Shown here: positions 24,137 through 34,273 of the stretch, one piece after another
Position numbering within the stretch: the first letter of the stretch is position 1
How the letters are laid out: each line of letters begins with the position of its first letter
Assembly: GCF_026626665.1 (NCBI RefSeq)
Contig: NZ_JAPNKE010000002.1
Span: 4,069,168-4,133,167, forward strand
Source of the DNA: Nannocystis pusilla
GTDB lineage: Bacteria; Myxococcota_A; Polyangia; Nannocystales; Nannocystaceae
Length of the DNA stretch: 64,000 bases
Direction of reading: 5' to 3'
The notes under the pieces: generated by a model
Seen by the model: only the letters and a program-made list of their open reading frames with translations
The model's database searches: none
What the model was told of the DNA's origin: nothing
Translations under genes and position numbers: made by a program

Positions 24137-25137
24137 CCCTCACCTCCCTTGCGCGCGGCCGGCGGGAAGTCGGCCACCGAGGGCGCGTGCAGGAAGTCGT
24201 TGTCGTTCCACTTCTCGTCGGCCGCGGCGCCGTCCTTGCCGCGCTTCCGCACCGCCGTCATGTCGCTGCCGCTGTCGCCGGCCTTGCGCAGGTCCATGTA
24301 GCTGCGCGCCGCGCCCTTGGCGACCGCCAGGCTCTCGCTCGGCGGCGCGGGCCGCGACGCCTCGGCGCGCGGCTGGTCGAGCCAGCGGGTGATCCGCTCC
24401 TCGAGCTGCTCGGGCGTCAACGGCTCGGAGATCGCGCCGCGATGCACGGTGCGGATCTCGCCGCGCTCCTCGCTGAGCACGACGACCAGCGCGTCGCTCT
24501 CCTCGCTGACACCGATGGCCCCGCGGTGACGCGTGCCGAACGCCGGGTCGAGCCGGTCGCGCTGGGTCAGCGGGCAGATGACGCCGGCGCGGGCGATCCG
24601 CAGGTTCTGAATCAACACCGCGCCGTCGTGAGTGAGGTTGATCGAGTACGGGATGAGCAGCGCGACCAGCGTGTCGGCGTGCAGCGACGCGTCGATCTCG
24701 CGGCCGCGGTCGCTGACGACGTCGAGGACGTCGATCTCGCCCTGGAGGATGAACAGCGCGCCGAGCCGCGCGCGTTGCAGCCGCTCGCACGCCACCACCA
24801 GCTCGCTGACGGCGCTGCGAGCCGCGTCGCGGTGCCCCTGCGGCAGCAGCCGCTGACCCATGTGCAGCAAGATCCGCCGCAGCTCCTGATGGAACACGAC
24901 GATGAGGATGATGATGACGTACTCGAGGAAGTAGCGGACCAGCGCCGCCACCGCGACCATGTCGAGCGCGCTCGCGGCGGCGGCGATGCCCCCGAACACC
25001 GCGACCGACAGCAGCACCGGCACCGCACGTGTCCCTTGGAGCAGGCGCAGCGCGGCGTAGACCAGGATCAGCAAGATCCCGAAGTCGAGCCCGTCGCGCC
25101 ACGTGAGCGCCTCGATGAAGTCCCGCGGCGTCACCAT
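24133..25137 (-). CDS. cdaA: diadenylate cyclase
   Basis: Makes the second messenger c-di-AMP from two ATP. 334 residues from 25137 (MVTPRDFIEAL). Three membrane helices lie within residues ~18-82, then the DAC domain with DGA at 171-173 (THDGAVLIQ) and RHR at 203-205 (GTRHRGAIG), the two catalytic motifs. The C-terminal ~60 residues are a charged extension with no family match. It overlaps folP by 7 bp and ybbR by 4 bp. Start chosen because of the overlap and the family N-terminus. Confidence 0.95.
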   Translation of the reverse strand: MVTPRDFIEALTWRDGLDFGILLILVYAALRLLQGTRAVPVLLSVAVFGGIAAAASALDMVAVAALVRYFLEYVIIILIVVFHQELRRILLHMGQRLLPQGHRDAARSAVSELVVACERLQRARLGALFILQGEIDVLDVVSDRGREIDASLHADTLVALLIPYSINLTHDGAVLIQNLRIARAGVICPLTQRDRLDPAFGTRHRGAIGVSEESDALVVVLSEERGEIRTVHRGAISEPLTPEQLEERITRWLDQPRAEASRPAPPSESLAVAKGAARSYMDLRKAGDSGSDMTAVRKRGKDGAAADEKWNDNDFLHAPSVADFPPAARKGGEG

Positions 25138-26114
25138 CGCCCCCGTTCGACCTCCTCCGCCTCGTCGCGGGCCGCCGCCGAAGCGGTGCGGATCGCCCAC
25201 GCCACGCGCAGCGCCTCGGCCGTGGCCGCGACGTCGTGCACGCGCACGACCGCCGCGCCGCCGAGCGCCGCCATCACCGCCGCCACCACGCTGCCGACGA
25301 GCCGCTCCTCGACCGGCCGCGGGCGCCCGCCGACCACGCTGAGGAACGCCTTGCGGCTGGCGCCGATGAGCACCGGGCAACCTGTCTCTCGCATCAGGTA
25401 GTCGGACGCGCCGACCAGCGCCGCGCTGTGCTCGGCCGTCTTGCCGAAGCCGATGCCCGGATCGACCGCGATCCGATCGGCGGCGACGCCGGCCCGCAAC
25501 GCCCGCTCGACGGCGCGTCCGAGCTCGGCCGCGACCTCGACGAGCACGCGCTCGAACCGGATCTCCCGCATCATCGTCGCCGGCTCGCCGCGCAGGTGAC
25601 CGATGACGAGCCCGGCCCCGCTGTCGGCGGCCACGCGCGCCATCTCCGGGTCGGCGAGCCCGCTGACGTCGTTGATGATCGCCGCGCCGGCCGCCATCGC
25701 CGCCGCAGCGACCGAAGCGTGGCGCGTGTCGACGCTGATGGGCACGCCGGCCAGATCTGCATCGGCCATCAGCCCGCGGATCACCGGCAGCACGCGCCGC
25801 AGCTCGACGTCGGGCGCCACCGGCGTCGCGCCCGGACGTGTCGACTCACCGCCGACGTCGAGGATGTCGGCGCCTTGTTGGCGATACGTCCGGCACAGCC
25901 GCGCCGCCACGCTGACGCTCGGATCGTCGGTCTCGGGCGCGAGCAGGTTGCCGCCGTCGAAGAAGCTGTCGGGCGTGACGTTGACGATCGCCATCACTCG
26001 CGGCGCGCTCACGTCGAGCGCTCCGCGAGCGTGCACCCACGCGAGCGCGGGCTCGGGCCGCGCGCCAGCGTCACGGGCGGGGGCGCGGTCGGCGGCGAAG
26101 GACATCGCCGCCAT
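25131..26114 (-). CDS. folP: dihydropteroate synthase
   Basis: Joins p-aminobenzoate to dihydropterin pyrophosphate in folate synthesis. 327 residues; the enzyme core begins at ~40 with MAIVNVTPDSFFDGG, then DVGGESTRPG, INDVSGL, DPGIGFGKT and LIGASRK, all standard sites. The first ~38 residues vary among homologues, and the Met at residue 4 (MSFAADR) is an alternative start. The gene lies 12 bp after the FHA/AAA+ regulator and overlaps cdaA. Confidence 0.95.
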   Translation of the reverse strand: MAAMSFAADRAPARDAGARPEPALAWVHARGALDVSAPRVMAIVNVTPDSFFDGGNLLAPETDDPSVSVAARLCRTYRQQGADILDVGGESTRPGATPVAPDVELRRVLPVIRGLMADADLAGVPISVDTRHASVAAAAMAAGAAIINDVSGLADPEMARVAADSGAGLVIGHLRGEPATMMREIRFERVLVEVAAELGRAVERALRAGVAADRIAVDPGIGFGKTAEHSAALVGASDYLMRETGCPVLIGASRKAFLSVVGGRPRPVEERLVGSVVAAVMAALGGAAVVRVHDVAATAEALRVAWAIRTASAAARDEAEEVERGRW

Positions 26115-26126
26115 GGTAGCGCGCCA

Positions 26127-27515
26127 TTACGCCAATGACACGCCCGGGTCGCTGTTGTCGCTGTGCCCGCCAGCCGCCCCGCCCCGCCCTGCGGCGAACT
26201 GCTTGGCGTCGATCCCGTAGCGACGCAGCAGCTTGTGCAGGTACTTGCGGTCCATATCGGCCTCGCGGGCGGCCCGCGAGATGTTGCCCTCGGCCCGCTG
26301 CAGCAGCCAGTTCAGGTACGTCTCCTCGAACAGCTCGACCGCGCGTTCCTTCTGCTCGCGGAACGTCAAGGTCGGGTCGAACGCGACCTGCTGCTCGCGC
26401 CCGGCGCGCCCGAGGTTGCCGGTCGTGATGAGGTCGATGACCCCGTCCGGCGACAGGTACGCCGAGCGCTCGACCACGTTGCGGAGCTCGCGGACGTTGC
26501 CGGGCCAGTCGTAGCCGACCAGGCGGGCCATGGCCTCGGGGCCAGGCGCGCGCCACATGCCCGGAGGCAGGCGCCGCGAGAACTGGTCGATGAGCATCGG
26601 GATGTCCTCGCGACGGTCGCGCAGCGCCGGCACCTCGATGTGAACGACGGCGAGCAGGAAGTACAGGTCCTCGCGGAACTCGCCCGACTTGACCTGCTCT
26701 CGCAGCCCGCGGCTCGCGGTCGCCAGCACGCGGATGTCGACCTCGAGCTCCTCGGTCACGCCGTGGCGGCGGACCTTGCCGTTCTCGAGCGCCCGGGTGA
26801 GCTTGGGCTGGAGGTCCGCGGGCAGTTCGCCGATGTCGTCGAACACCAGCGTGCCGCCGTGCGCGAGCTCGAAGGCGCCGCGACGGTCCTCGTGGCCGAA
26901 CAGCTCCACCTCGAGCTGAGCCGCGGCCGTGCCACCGCAGTCGACGACCACGAAGGGGCCGTCGCGCCGCGGCGAGATATCGTGGATGGCCCTAGCCAGC
27001 AGCGCCTTGCCGGTGCCTGTCTCTCCATCCAGGAGAATGGTCGCCTCGGCGCCCGCCACGCGCTCGAGGACACCGAAGATCTTGCGCATCGCTAGGCTGC
27101 GTCCGCAGACCGGACCGAAGCTGTCGGCTTCGCTAGGAAGAAGTTCGACACGCGAGTCCCTGGGCATGAATCGGACCTGGACCTTGCCGAGCCCGAGGAC
27201 ATCGCCCGGGCGCAGGAAGCCGTCGCTGACCCGCACGCCGCCGATGAACATGCCGTTCGTGGACTGTTGATCCAGGACCCGATAGCTGTCGCCTTGCCGC
27301 CGGATCTCCGCGTGGATTCGGCTCACCGACTCGTCGGGCAACACCACGTCGCACTGGCGTGACTTGCCGAGCTGGACGACATCCTGGGTGACATCAATCT
27401 CGCGGCCGCGGAGCTCGCCGTTCAGGACGACCAGCCGAAAACCCGAGTGCCGCATGGGCTCGGCATCGTCCTGGACCACCGTCGAATCCACCGCTGCTTC
27501 GATCTCGTGCGCCAT
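26127..27515 (-). CDS. FHA-AAA+ regulator lacking the GAFTGA loop
   Basis: 462 residues from 27515 (MAHEIEAAVD), preceded by GGAGGA. Residues ~30-105 form an FHA domain (LGKSRQCDVVLPDESVSRIHAEI, QQSTNGMFIGG) that binds phosphothreonine. An AAA+ domain follows (Walker A GETGTGKALLARAIH; Walker B LVFDDIGEL; WPGNVRELRNVVE), then a Fis-type HTH (SRAAREADMDRKYLHKLLRRYG). The stretch GHEDRRGAFELAHGGTL lacks the ~12 residues that hold GAFTGA, the sigma-54 contact. It may therefore act without sigma-54. Myxobacteria have many FHA-EBPs downstream of Ser/Thr kinases. Confidence 0.85.
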   Translation of the reverse strand: MAHEIEAAVDSTVVQDDAEPMRHSGFRLVVLNGELRGREIDVTQDVVQLGKSRQCDVVLPDESVSRIHAEIRRQGDSYRVLDQQSTNGMFIGGVRVSDGFLRPGDVLGLGKVQVRFMPRDSRVELLPSEADSFGPVCGRSLAMRKIFGVLERVAGAEATILLDGETGTGKALLARAIHDISPRRDGPFVVVDCGGTAAAQLEVELFGHEDRRGAFELAHGGTLVFDDIGELPADLQPKLTRALENGKVRRHGVTEELEVDIRVLATASRGLREQVKSGEFREDLYFLLAVVHIEVPALRDRREDIPMLIDQFSRRLPPGMWRAPGPEAMARLVGYDWPGNVRELRNVVERSAYLSPDGVIDLITTGNLGRAGREQQVAFDPTLTFREQKERAVELFEETYLNWLLQRAEGNISRAAREADMDRKYLHKLLRRYGIDAKQFAAGRGGAAGGHSDNSDPGVSLA

Positions 27516-27617
27516 GTCCTCCACGCTACCAGGGGGCTCCCTCTGCGGGAAGCACACAACGGCCGGTACGGAGCGTCTGGCGAAGATTTACAGCGTTGAG
27601 GTCGCTCGGCCGCAGAC

Positions 27618-27653
27618 AAAAAAAATAGGGGTGCCTCGGCCCCGAAGCACCCC
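27618..27653 (-). terminator. intrinsic terminator
   Basis: On the minus strand a stem GGGGTGC...GCACCCC (27653-27628), extended by an inner TCGG/CCGA pair around a 2-nt loop, is followed by a run of eight U (A8 at 27618-27625). It lies 22 bp after the 59-residue gene and before the FHA regulator start, so it separates the two transcription units. Confidence 0.9.
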
Positions 27654-27675
27654 GAACCTCGCGCGAAAAACTTCT

Positions 27676-27855
27676 TCAGACGTAGAAGTCGACGATGGCC
27701 ACGCCGCGCTCCGACGGCTCCGGCGGCGAAGGACGCTCATCGAGCTCGTCGGTGGGCACTCGCGGCAGCTCGAGCTCGATCTGCAGCGTCGGAGTCCGCT
27801 TGCCCGGGATCTTCTTGCCAGGGACCTGCTTCTGCTTCTCGAGGGCTGGTCGCAT
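27676..27855 (-). CDS. 59-residue orphan small protein
   Basis: Starts MRPALEKQKQVPGKK at 27855, with AGG about 8 bp upstream, and ends VAIVDFYV. The N-terminal half is Lys-rich; the middle is acidic and Pro-rich; there is no Cys and no signal peptide. It has its own promoter-like sequence and a strong terminator, which argues it is real. The charged leader with a short hydrophobic C-terminal end could suit a RiPP-type precursor, but no modification enzyme is nearby. I do not recognise a family. Confidence 0.55.
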   Translation of the reverse strand: MRPALEKQKQVPGKKIPGKRTPTLQIELELPRVPTDELDERPSPPEPSERGVAIVDFYV

Positions 27856-27882
27856 GAACACCTGCCTTTTTCGCCAGAAATC

Positions 27883-27911
27883 CGAATAAGCTACCGGGCT
27901 GTGTGTTTCAA
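27883..27911 (-). promoter_or_regulatory. possible sigma-70-type promoter
   Basis: Minus strand TTGAAA (27911-27906), 17-bp spacer, TATTCG (27888-27883), about 28 bp before the start of the 59-residue gene. The -10 matches poorly beyond TAT. The rest of the 364-bp gap 27856-28219 is AT-richer than its surroundings, but I see no gene in it. Confidence 0.35.
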
Positions 27912-28219
27912 AGCTCACGAGGTCGGCGCTTGCACCGCCTCCTCGCGGGGAGTACCAATCCTCCCCACGAACGAGGTGGCTCGTTCCCCATGCAGCTTCG
28001 ACCCTGATGTGCCCACCATCCGGTTCGGAGCGCCTGAATCTTGGTTCGCCACCTTACGTTTGAGACTAACGCCGCCACGCTTGTTGGCAAGAATTGTCTT
28101 CGCGCCGTTGAGCGCTGTTCCAGTGTGCGCCAGGCGTACACCGGAGCCAGGTCTACGACGCTCGAATTGAGCCCAGGCGGCGCTGACGACCTTGCCCCGA
28201 CGCGGTCGTGGCGACAAAC

Positions 28220-28858
28220 TCAGAAGTCAACCACGACCCAGCGGGTGCCTTCCCGCTCGAGTCGGGCGACCTCGGCGTTCCCCAGGTCGAGGACGGCTTC
28301 GTGCGCGTCGGCGACGATGGGATCGCCCAGTCGGGCCGCCAGGCGATCGCGGGCCGTCTGCAAGGCGTCGGCATGCTCGCCCTCGGTCCAGGCCGCACGG
28401 AGATCGTCCTCCGACAGCCCGAGCCGGTAACGCTCGGGCGCGAGGCCCAGAAGCACGTCCCAGCGGCGCTGCAGGCTCGCCCGCACCAGGCTCCGCAACG
28501 CCGCGCGAGGCGTCGACTGGTCGTATACGAGGGTCGGGTCCTCGGCGAACACCCAGCCGCGCGGCGTCCAGCGCACGTCGACCGGAGCGTCGGGCGCGAG
28601 GAACACCACCGCCCGGGGGCGGATCTCCTCCGGCTTCTTCAACGACTTCGCCCAGCGCTGCCGCGCCGCCTTGTCGCCCAGGACCGCCGCGTAATCCACA
28701 CGCGCGCGCGCGCCGACGAGCACGTGGCTCGACAGTTCCTTCGCGTCGCCGCGGCGAACCGCACCGGCGGCGGCTTCGCTCGCGCGCGCGAGGCCGCGGA
28801 CGTCTCGCTGTGCGCAGGATGCGAGCAGCAGCGCCACGCCCACCGCGAAGATCTTCAC
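28220..28858 (-). CDS. small lipoprotein of unknown function
   Basis: 212 residues from GTG at 28858; the start overlaps the fabZ stop (GTGA). Signal peptide KIFAVGVALLLASC gives a lipobox LASC with Cys16. The mature part contains RRGDAKELSSHVLVGARARVDYAAVLG and RSLVRASLQRRWDVLLGLAPERYR, a pattern of paired helices and strands seen in many myxobacterial lipoproteins of unknown role. It is last in the ompH/fabZ run. Confidence 0.7.
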   Translation of the reverse strand: MKIFAVGVALLLASCAQRDVRGLARASEAAAGAVRRGDAKELSSHVLVGARARVDYAAVLGDKAARQRWAKSLKKPEEIRPRAVVFLAPDAPVDVRWTPRGWVFAEDPTLVYDQSTPRAALRSLVRASLQRRWDVLLGLAPERYRLGLSEDDLRAAWTEGEHADALQTARDRLAARLGDPIVADAHEAVLDLGNAEVARLEREGTRWVVVDF

Positions 28859-29312
28859 GCAGCGCCCCCGGCGTCGCTGCGCTTGGGGTCGATGATCGCG
28901 GTGAAGACGCCCGAGCTCTTCACCTGATCGCCGACACGGGTCTCGCCGGAGAACTTGCCGATCCGGCCCATGCGCTGCGCCTTGACCTCGATCGTCAGCA
29001 CGTCGCCGGGGACCACCGGCCCCGGAACTTCGCCTCCTGGATGCCCAGGAAGAGGCAGTTGTGCAGCGCCGGGTCGAACACGCCGGACAGGTTGGCGAGC
29101 ACGACCGCCGCCTGCGCCATCGCCTCGACCTGGACCACGCCCGGGAGGATCGGATAGTCCGGGAAGTGTCCCTGCAGGATCGGGTCGCCGATCGACACCA
29201 GCTTCTGCGCCACGATCGATTCGCCCGGGGTCGCCGAGAGCACGCGGTCGATGAAGAGGAAGGGATACCGGTGCGGCAGGATCTTCTGGATCTGGACGGC
29301 GTCGAGGAGCAT
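28855..29312 (-). CDS. fabZ: 3-hydroxyacyl-ACP dehydratase (frame broken)
   Basis: Dehydrates 3-hydroxyacyl-ACP in fatty acid synthesis; it is often linked to LPS/OM genes. After correction it is ~152 residues, the usual length. Start MLLDAVQIQKILPHRYPFLFIDRV, catalytic His in GHFPDYPILPGVVQVEAMAQ, then after one missing base near 29020 (CGGGGCCGG should read CGG GGC CCG G) the frame continues PVVPGDVLTIEVKAQ and FTAIIDPKRS. The stop overlaps the next start. It follows the two ompH genes. Confidence 0.9.
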
Positions 29313-29393
29313 CGGTCGGCGGCTAGCTTATCAGGCCGCCGCGGCCGCGCCCACCGCCCGGCCGGGGCGAGCGCCACGCCGGCCTTAAACGCG

Positions 29394-29432
29394 AAAGTCC
29401 CGGGCGCGCAGGTGCGTGCGCGAGCCCGGGAC
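29394..29432 (-). terminator. probable intrinsic terminator
   Basis: Minus strand hairpin GTCCCGGGC...GCCCGGGAC (29432-29397) with an internal GCGC pairing, followed by only UUU. It lies 18 bp after the second ompH stop and 85 bp before fabZ. The short U tract makes full termination uncertain. Confidence 0.55.
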
Positions 29433-29449
29433 GAGCGAACCGAAGCGGC

Positions 29450-30013
29450 TTACGACGGGTACTTGGCGTTGTAGCGCTTGACCAGCTCGGCGGTGATGTC
29501 GAGGCCCGGCTCGACGAACAGCACGGTGGAGTCGTCGCGGATCAGCACGAGGTCGACGTTCTTCTCGGCGGCCAGCTTGTCGATGATCGTCTGGCAGTTC
29601 TTGTAGATGTCCTCGAGGACACGCGACTCCTGCTGCGTGAGCTCCTGCTGCATGGTCATGTAGATCTGCTGCATCTCCATGTACTCCTTCTGCAGCGCCT
29701 CCTCGGCGGCGGCGAGCTTGTCGCCCTGGAGGCTCTTGAGCTTGCCGGTGTCGGCCTCGAGCTTCTTGCGCTTCTGCTCGAGCTTCTCCTGCTTGGCCTT
29801 GGAGCTGTCCTCGAGCTTCTTGCGGGCGGCCTGGCCCTGCTTGGTGTCGCCCAGGACCTTCTGCATGTCGACGACGGCGACGCCGCGGATCTGCGGGATG
29901 GTCGCCTGGGCGGAGGTGACGGCGCCCGGGGCGAGGCCGGCGCCGCCGACGAAGGCGAGCGCGACGGCAGCGGCGGACAAGAGGCGAGTGAAACGGCGCT
30001 GGGGGGTGAACAT
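29450..30013 (-). CDS. OmpH/Skp-family periplasmic chaperone 2
   Basis: 187 residues from 30013 (MFTPQRRF), preceded by GAAGGAT. A signal peptide covers ~1-35, cleaved near SAQA. The mature protein starts IRGVAVVDMQKVLGDTKQGQAA, a Skp opening, then a long Lys/Glu/Gln-rich coiled coil (KAKQEKLEQKRKKLEAD...) and ends with the LVLIRDDSTVLFVEPGLDIT strand of the body domain. Skp shields unfolded OM proteins en route to BamA, whose gene lies upstream. It is a tandem paralogue of the next gene. Confidence 0.85.
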   Translation of the reverse strand: MFTPQRRFTRLLSAAAVALAFVGGAGLAPGAVTSAQATIPQIRGVAVVDMQKVLGDTKQGQAARKKLEDSSKAKQEKLEQKRKKLEADTGKLKSLQGDKLAAAEEALQKEYMEMQQIYMTMQQELTQQESRVLEDIYKNCQTIIDKLAAEKNVDLVLIRDDSTVLFVEPGLDITAELVKRYNAKYPS

Positions 30014-30033
30014 GGCGGGATCCTTCAGGTGAG

Positions 30034-30585
30034 TCACTTGTGCTTCTTGTCGTAGGCGACGATCACGCGGTTGGTGATGTCGAGCTTGGGGTTGGCGTAC
30101 AGGACCGTCGCCGGCGAGCGGACCAGTACGATCTGAAGACCCTCCTCGGCCGCGATGTCTTTCACGATGGCCGCGACGTTCTTGTAGATCTTCTCGGTGA
30201 GCTGCGCCTCTTTCGTCGCCACGTCCTCCTGGAGCTGGGCGTAGAGCTGCTGCAGCTCCTGGTCCTTGACCACGAGCTCTTGCTGGCGCTTGGCGATCTC
30301 CTCGTCGGAGAGCATCGCCCGCTTGGCCATCAGGTCCTCGTACTTCTTCTTGAGGTCCTCGGTCTTCTTGTCGAGCTGCGACTGACCCTTCGCAAACACC
30401 GACTCGAGGTCCTTCTTGCCCTTGGTGCCTTGCGTGGTCTCCAGCAGGCAGCGCTGCAGGTCGACGAGGGCGACCTGTTTGAGGGCGTTAAGCGTGGCAG
30501 CCGGCGCGGCGGCGACCGGGGAGGCGCCGAGCACGCCGGCTGTCATGGCCGCTGCGAGGAGGAGAACGCGCGAGGTAGAGGGCAT
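30034..30585 (-). CDS. OmpH/Skp-family periplasmic chaperone 1
   Basis: 183 residues from 30585 (MPSTSRVLLLAAAMTAG), with an Ala-rich signal peptide cleaved near VAAAPA. Mature start LKQVALVDLQRCLLETTQGTKG, then a coiled coil (KKTEDLKKKYEDLMAKRAM...) and the end IVLVRSPATVLYANPKLDITN. It lies 20 bp from the second copy and 172 bp after bamA. The two copies probably arose by duplication and are divergent enough to have separate clients; that is inference. Confidence 0.85.
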   Translation of the reverse strand: MPSTSRVLLLAAAMTAGVLGASPVAAAPAATLNALKQVALVDLQRCLLETTQGTKGKKDLESVFAKGQSQLDKKTEDLKKKYEDLMAKRAMLSDEEIAKRQQELVVKDQELQQLYAQLQEDVATKEAQLTEKIYKNVAAIVKDIAAEEGLQIVLVRSPATVLYANPKLDITNRVIVAYDKKHK

Positions 30586-30757
30586 AACGGGCGGGACCTT
30601 AGCCGGGGCCGCGCAGGGGGGCAACCGGGCTGGCCTCGGACGCGCGGACTTACAGCCGCATTCATGCGGCCTGCGGACCTGGAGCGCACGTCAGGTTGTG
30701 GCCTAGCTCACCCGATTTGCCGCTGCGCGCGCCGCAAACCGGGCCTGGCGGGAATTC

Positions 30758-33414
30758 TCAGAAGCTGTTGCCGACGTTGAACTCGAAGACGACCGGTTCA
30801 TCGCCGTAATAGAACTCGGTGGGCGGCAGGCGGTCGAGCGGGAAGCCCCACTCGAACCGCAGCGGGCCGATCGGCGACTGCCAGCGGAAGCCGAAGCCGA
30901 CCGAGCGGCGCAGCGACTTGAGGAAGCCGGGCGCGCCGGGGCGCAGGAGCGTGCACGGGTCGCTCTTCGGCTGCTCGACCGGGTTGGCCTCGACGCAGTA
31001 CAGGGGCTCGGTGTTGTAGGCGTTGCCGATGTCCATGAAGACCACGCCCTTGATGTTGGCGGGCGGGACCATCATGAACTCGAGCTCGAGGTTCAGCGCG
31101 GTCAGCAGGTTGCCGCCGATCGTGTACGGGATGAGCGTCGCCGTCGGGTCGGAGCTGCCGAGCACCTTGATCGCCGGGCCGAGGCTGCGCAGGCGATAGC
31201 CGCGGATACCGCCGTCGCCGAAGATACCGCCGGGGAAGTAGCGCTCGAACACCGGCACGCCCTTGTCCTGCGGGCTGTGGATGAAGCCGACCTGCAGGCG
31301 GGTCTTGAACACGAGCCAGGCGCGGAACGCCTGCTTGCTGCGGATGATCGGGAAGTAGAAGCGGAAGTTGGCGTCGTAGCGGTTGAACCGGTTCTGCGAG
31401 CCCCAGTACTTGTTGGCGAACTCGGCCCGGATCTCGTGGCGCATGCCCTCGGTCGGGAACAGGTAATTGTCGGTCGTGTCGTAGCGGAGGCTGGCCGTGA
31501 TCGCCGAGGTGATGCCGTTGTTGAACAGGTTCGAGATCAGCGCCTGACCGCTGTACAGCGTCGAGTAGGCGCCGCCTGTGAACAGGCCGGCGCCGCCGCC
31601 GTAGTAGCCGCCGAACGAGCCGAAGTTGCCGAAGCCGACCTTGATGTACTCGAACGAGTAGCCGGCGAACAGGATGAGGTTCGGGATCCGCGGGATCGGG
31701 TAACCCCACGACAGGCGCACGCCGGTGCTCTCGCGCGAGAACCCGGGGAACACGTTGCGCGAGTTGAAGATGTTGAACGAGAAGTTCCAGCGCGAGTCGA
31801 GGAAGTAGCGCGTGATGTAGGCGAGGTTGAACAGGCGCCGCAGGCTCGACATCTGGGCCACGAGCGTCACCGTGGTGCCGCGGCCGAGGAAGTTGTCGTA
31901 CTGGATCTGCGCCTGCAGCACGAAGTTCTCGATCGTGCTGAAGCCGGCGCCGACCTGGAACGTGCCGGTCAGGCGCTCGGTCACCTCGACGTTGAGGACG
32001 ATCTTGTCCTCGGCGCTGCCCTTGCTGGTCGAGATCGTGACCTGGTTGAAGTAGCCGAGTCGCATCGCGTTGAACTCGGACTGCTCCTTGCCGCTCTCGG
32101 CGTAGAGGTCGCCCTCGCGCAGCGCCATCTCGCGGCGGATGACCTTGTCGGCGGTCTTGTCGTTGCCGCTGATGTTGATGCGCTCGACGTAGACCAGCGG
32201 GCCCTTGCCGACCTCGAGCGTCATGTAGAGCTTGAGGTTCTCGCGGTCCTGGCGGCCGTCGGGGATGACGTTGACGTAGGCGTGGCCGGCGTCCTTGTAG
32301 CGGCGCTCGATGTCCTGGATGATCGTCTGGATCTTCCCCATCGAGGCGACGTCGCCCTCCTTGATCACGGGGGTGATCGAGTCGGCCAGGACGTTCTCGT
32401 TGTAGAGCGCCTTCTCGCCGCGCCCGAGGACCTCCTTCGCGCGGATCTTGCCGACGCGGTACTGCGGGCCCTCGTCGACCGGCACGGTGACGTAGACGAA
32501 CCGACGGTCGGGGCTGAGGCTCAGCTCCGGGTCCTTGACGTTGGCGTCGAGGTAGCCGTTGTCGGTGTAGAACTGCTTCAACATCTGGAAGTCGCCGGCG
32601 AACGCCTCCTTGTTGAAGACGCCGCCGGCCTTCTTCGTGACGACGCTGAGGTAGCCGCCGACGCGCGTGATCATGTGCTTGCGCAGCTCGTCGTCGGTGA
32701 ACGCTTGGTTGCCGATGAAGGTGATCTTGCGGACGATGGTCTCGGCCGCCTCGCTGATCACGATCTGGATGTCGACCTTGCCGACCTCGTCCTCGACCGG
32801 ACGCAGGCCGTAGGTCACCTCGGCCAGGAAGAAGCCCTTCTCGACGTAGAGCTGCTTGACCTTCTCGACGTTGGCCCGCACGGCGCCGACGTCGAGGATC
32901 GCGTTGAGCTTGAGGTCGAGCTGCTCGTTGATGTCGTCGAGCTTGATCTTGCTGTTGCCCTCGACGACGATCTTGCGGATCGTCGGCCGCTCCTTGACGA
33001 CGTAGGTGAGCACCACGCCCGACGGCGTCAGCTCGCCCTCGACGCGGATGTCGTCGAACTTGCCGAGGCCCCACAGGCGCTTGATGTCGGTCGCCAGGTT
33101 GCGCGGGTTGACGACCGCGTCGATGTGGCTCTCGAGCTCGAGCATCATCGCCTCGCTCTCGACGCGGCGGTTGCCCTCGAAGCGGATGTCGACGATCGGC
33201 TGGCCGTAGAGCTCCTGCGGCACGCCGGCGGCGGCGGCCCGGAAGAAGAACTCGCTGCCGATGTCGGCCATGCTCGGCATGGCGACGGAGACCTGTCCGA
33301 CGAGACAGATCAGCGCGGACACCAGCAGCGCCAGCGCGCGGGACCACGGGCGGCGGCGGGTCAGCGACACGCGGAGCGGCTCTCCGCGCGCGGAGCTGTG
33401 AAGGCGAGGCTCCG

Positions 33415-33418
<4 letters not shown>
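30758..33418 (-). CDS. bamA: outer membrane protein assembly factor BamA
   Basis: Core of the BAM machine that folds beta-barrel proteins into the outer membrane. 886 residues: signal peptide (~28-46 hydrophobic), five POTRA domains (~70-470; e.g. [56 protein letters not shown]), then a 16-strand barrel with the VRGY-type loop motif as [13 protein letters not shown] and a terminal aromatic (FNVGNSF). The start overlaps the lolD stop by 4 bp. Confidence 0.95.
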
Positions 33419-34212
<794 letters not shown>

Positions 34213-34273
34213 GGGGGCCGTTGCGGGCGCAACCCTAGACGCGCCCCATTCCCCTGTCAATGCGAGTTGCGGG

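Noticed and set aside
25381..25400. CCTGTCT...CAGGTAG in folP
   Set aside because: Single degenerate pair next to a conserved DHPS motif; chance is adequate.
27016..27036. CCTGTCT...CAGG 14 bp apart in the FHA/AAA+ gene
   Set aside because: It is the Walker A codon sequence (GETGTGK); protein constraint explains it, so it is not counted as a repeat.
27915..28217. 100-codon minus-strand open frame in the gap before the small lipoprotein
   Set aside because: No ribosome-binding site, basic random-like composition, and it overlaps the promoter-like sequence of the small gene.
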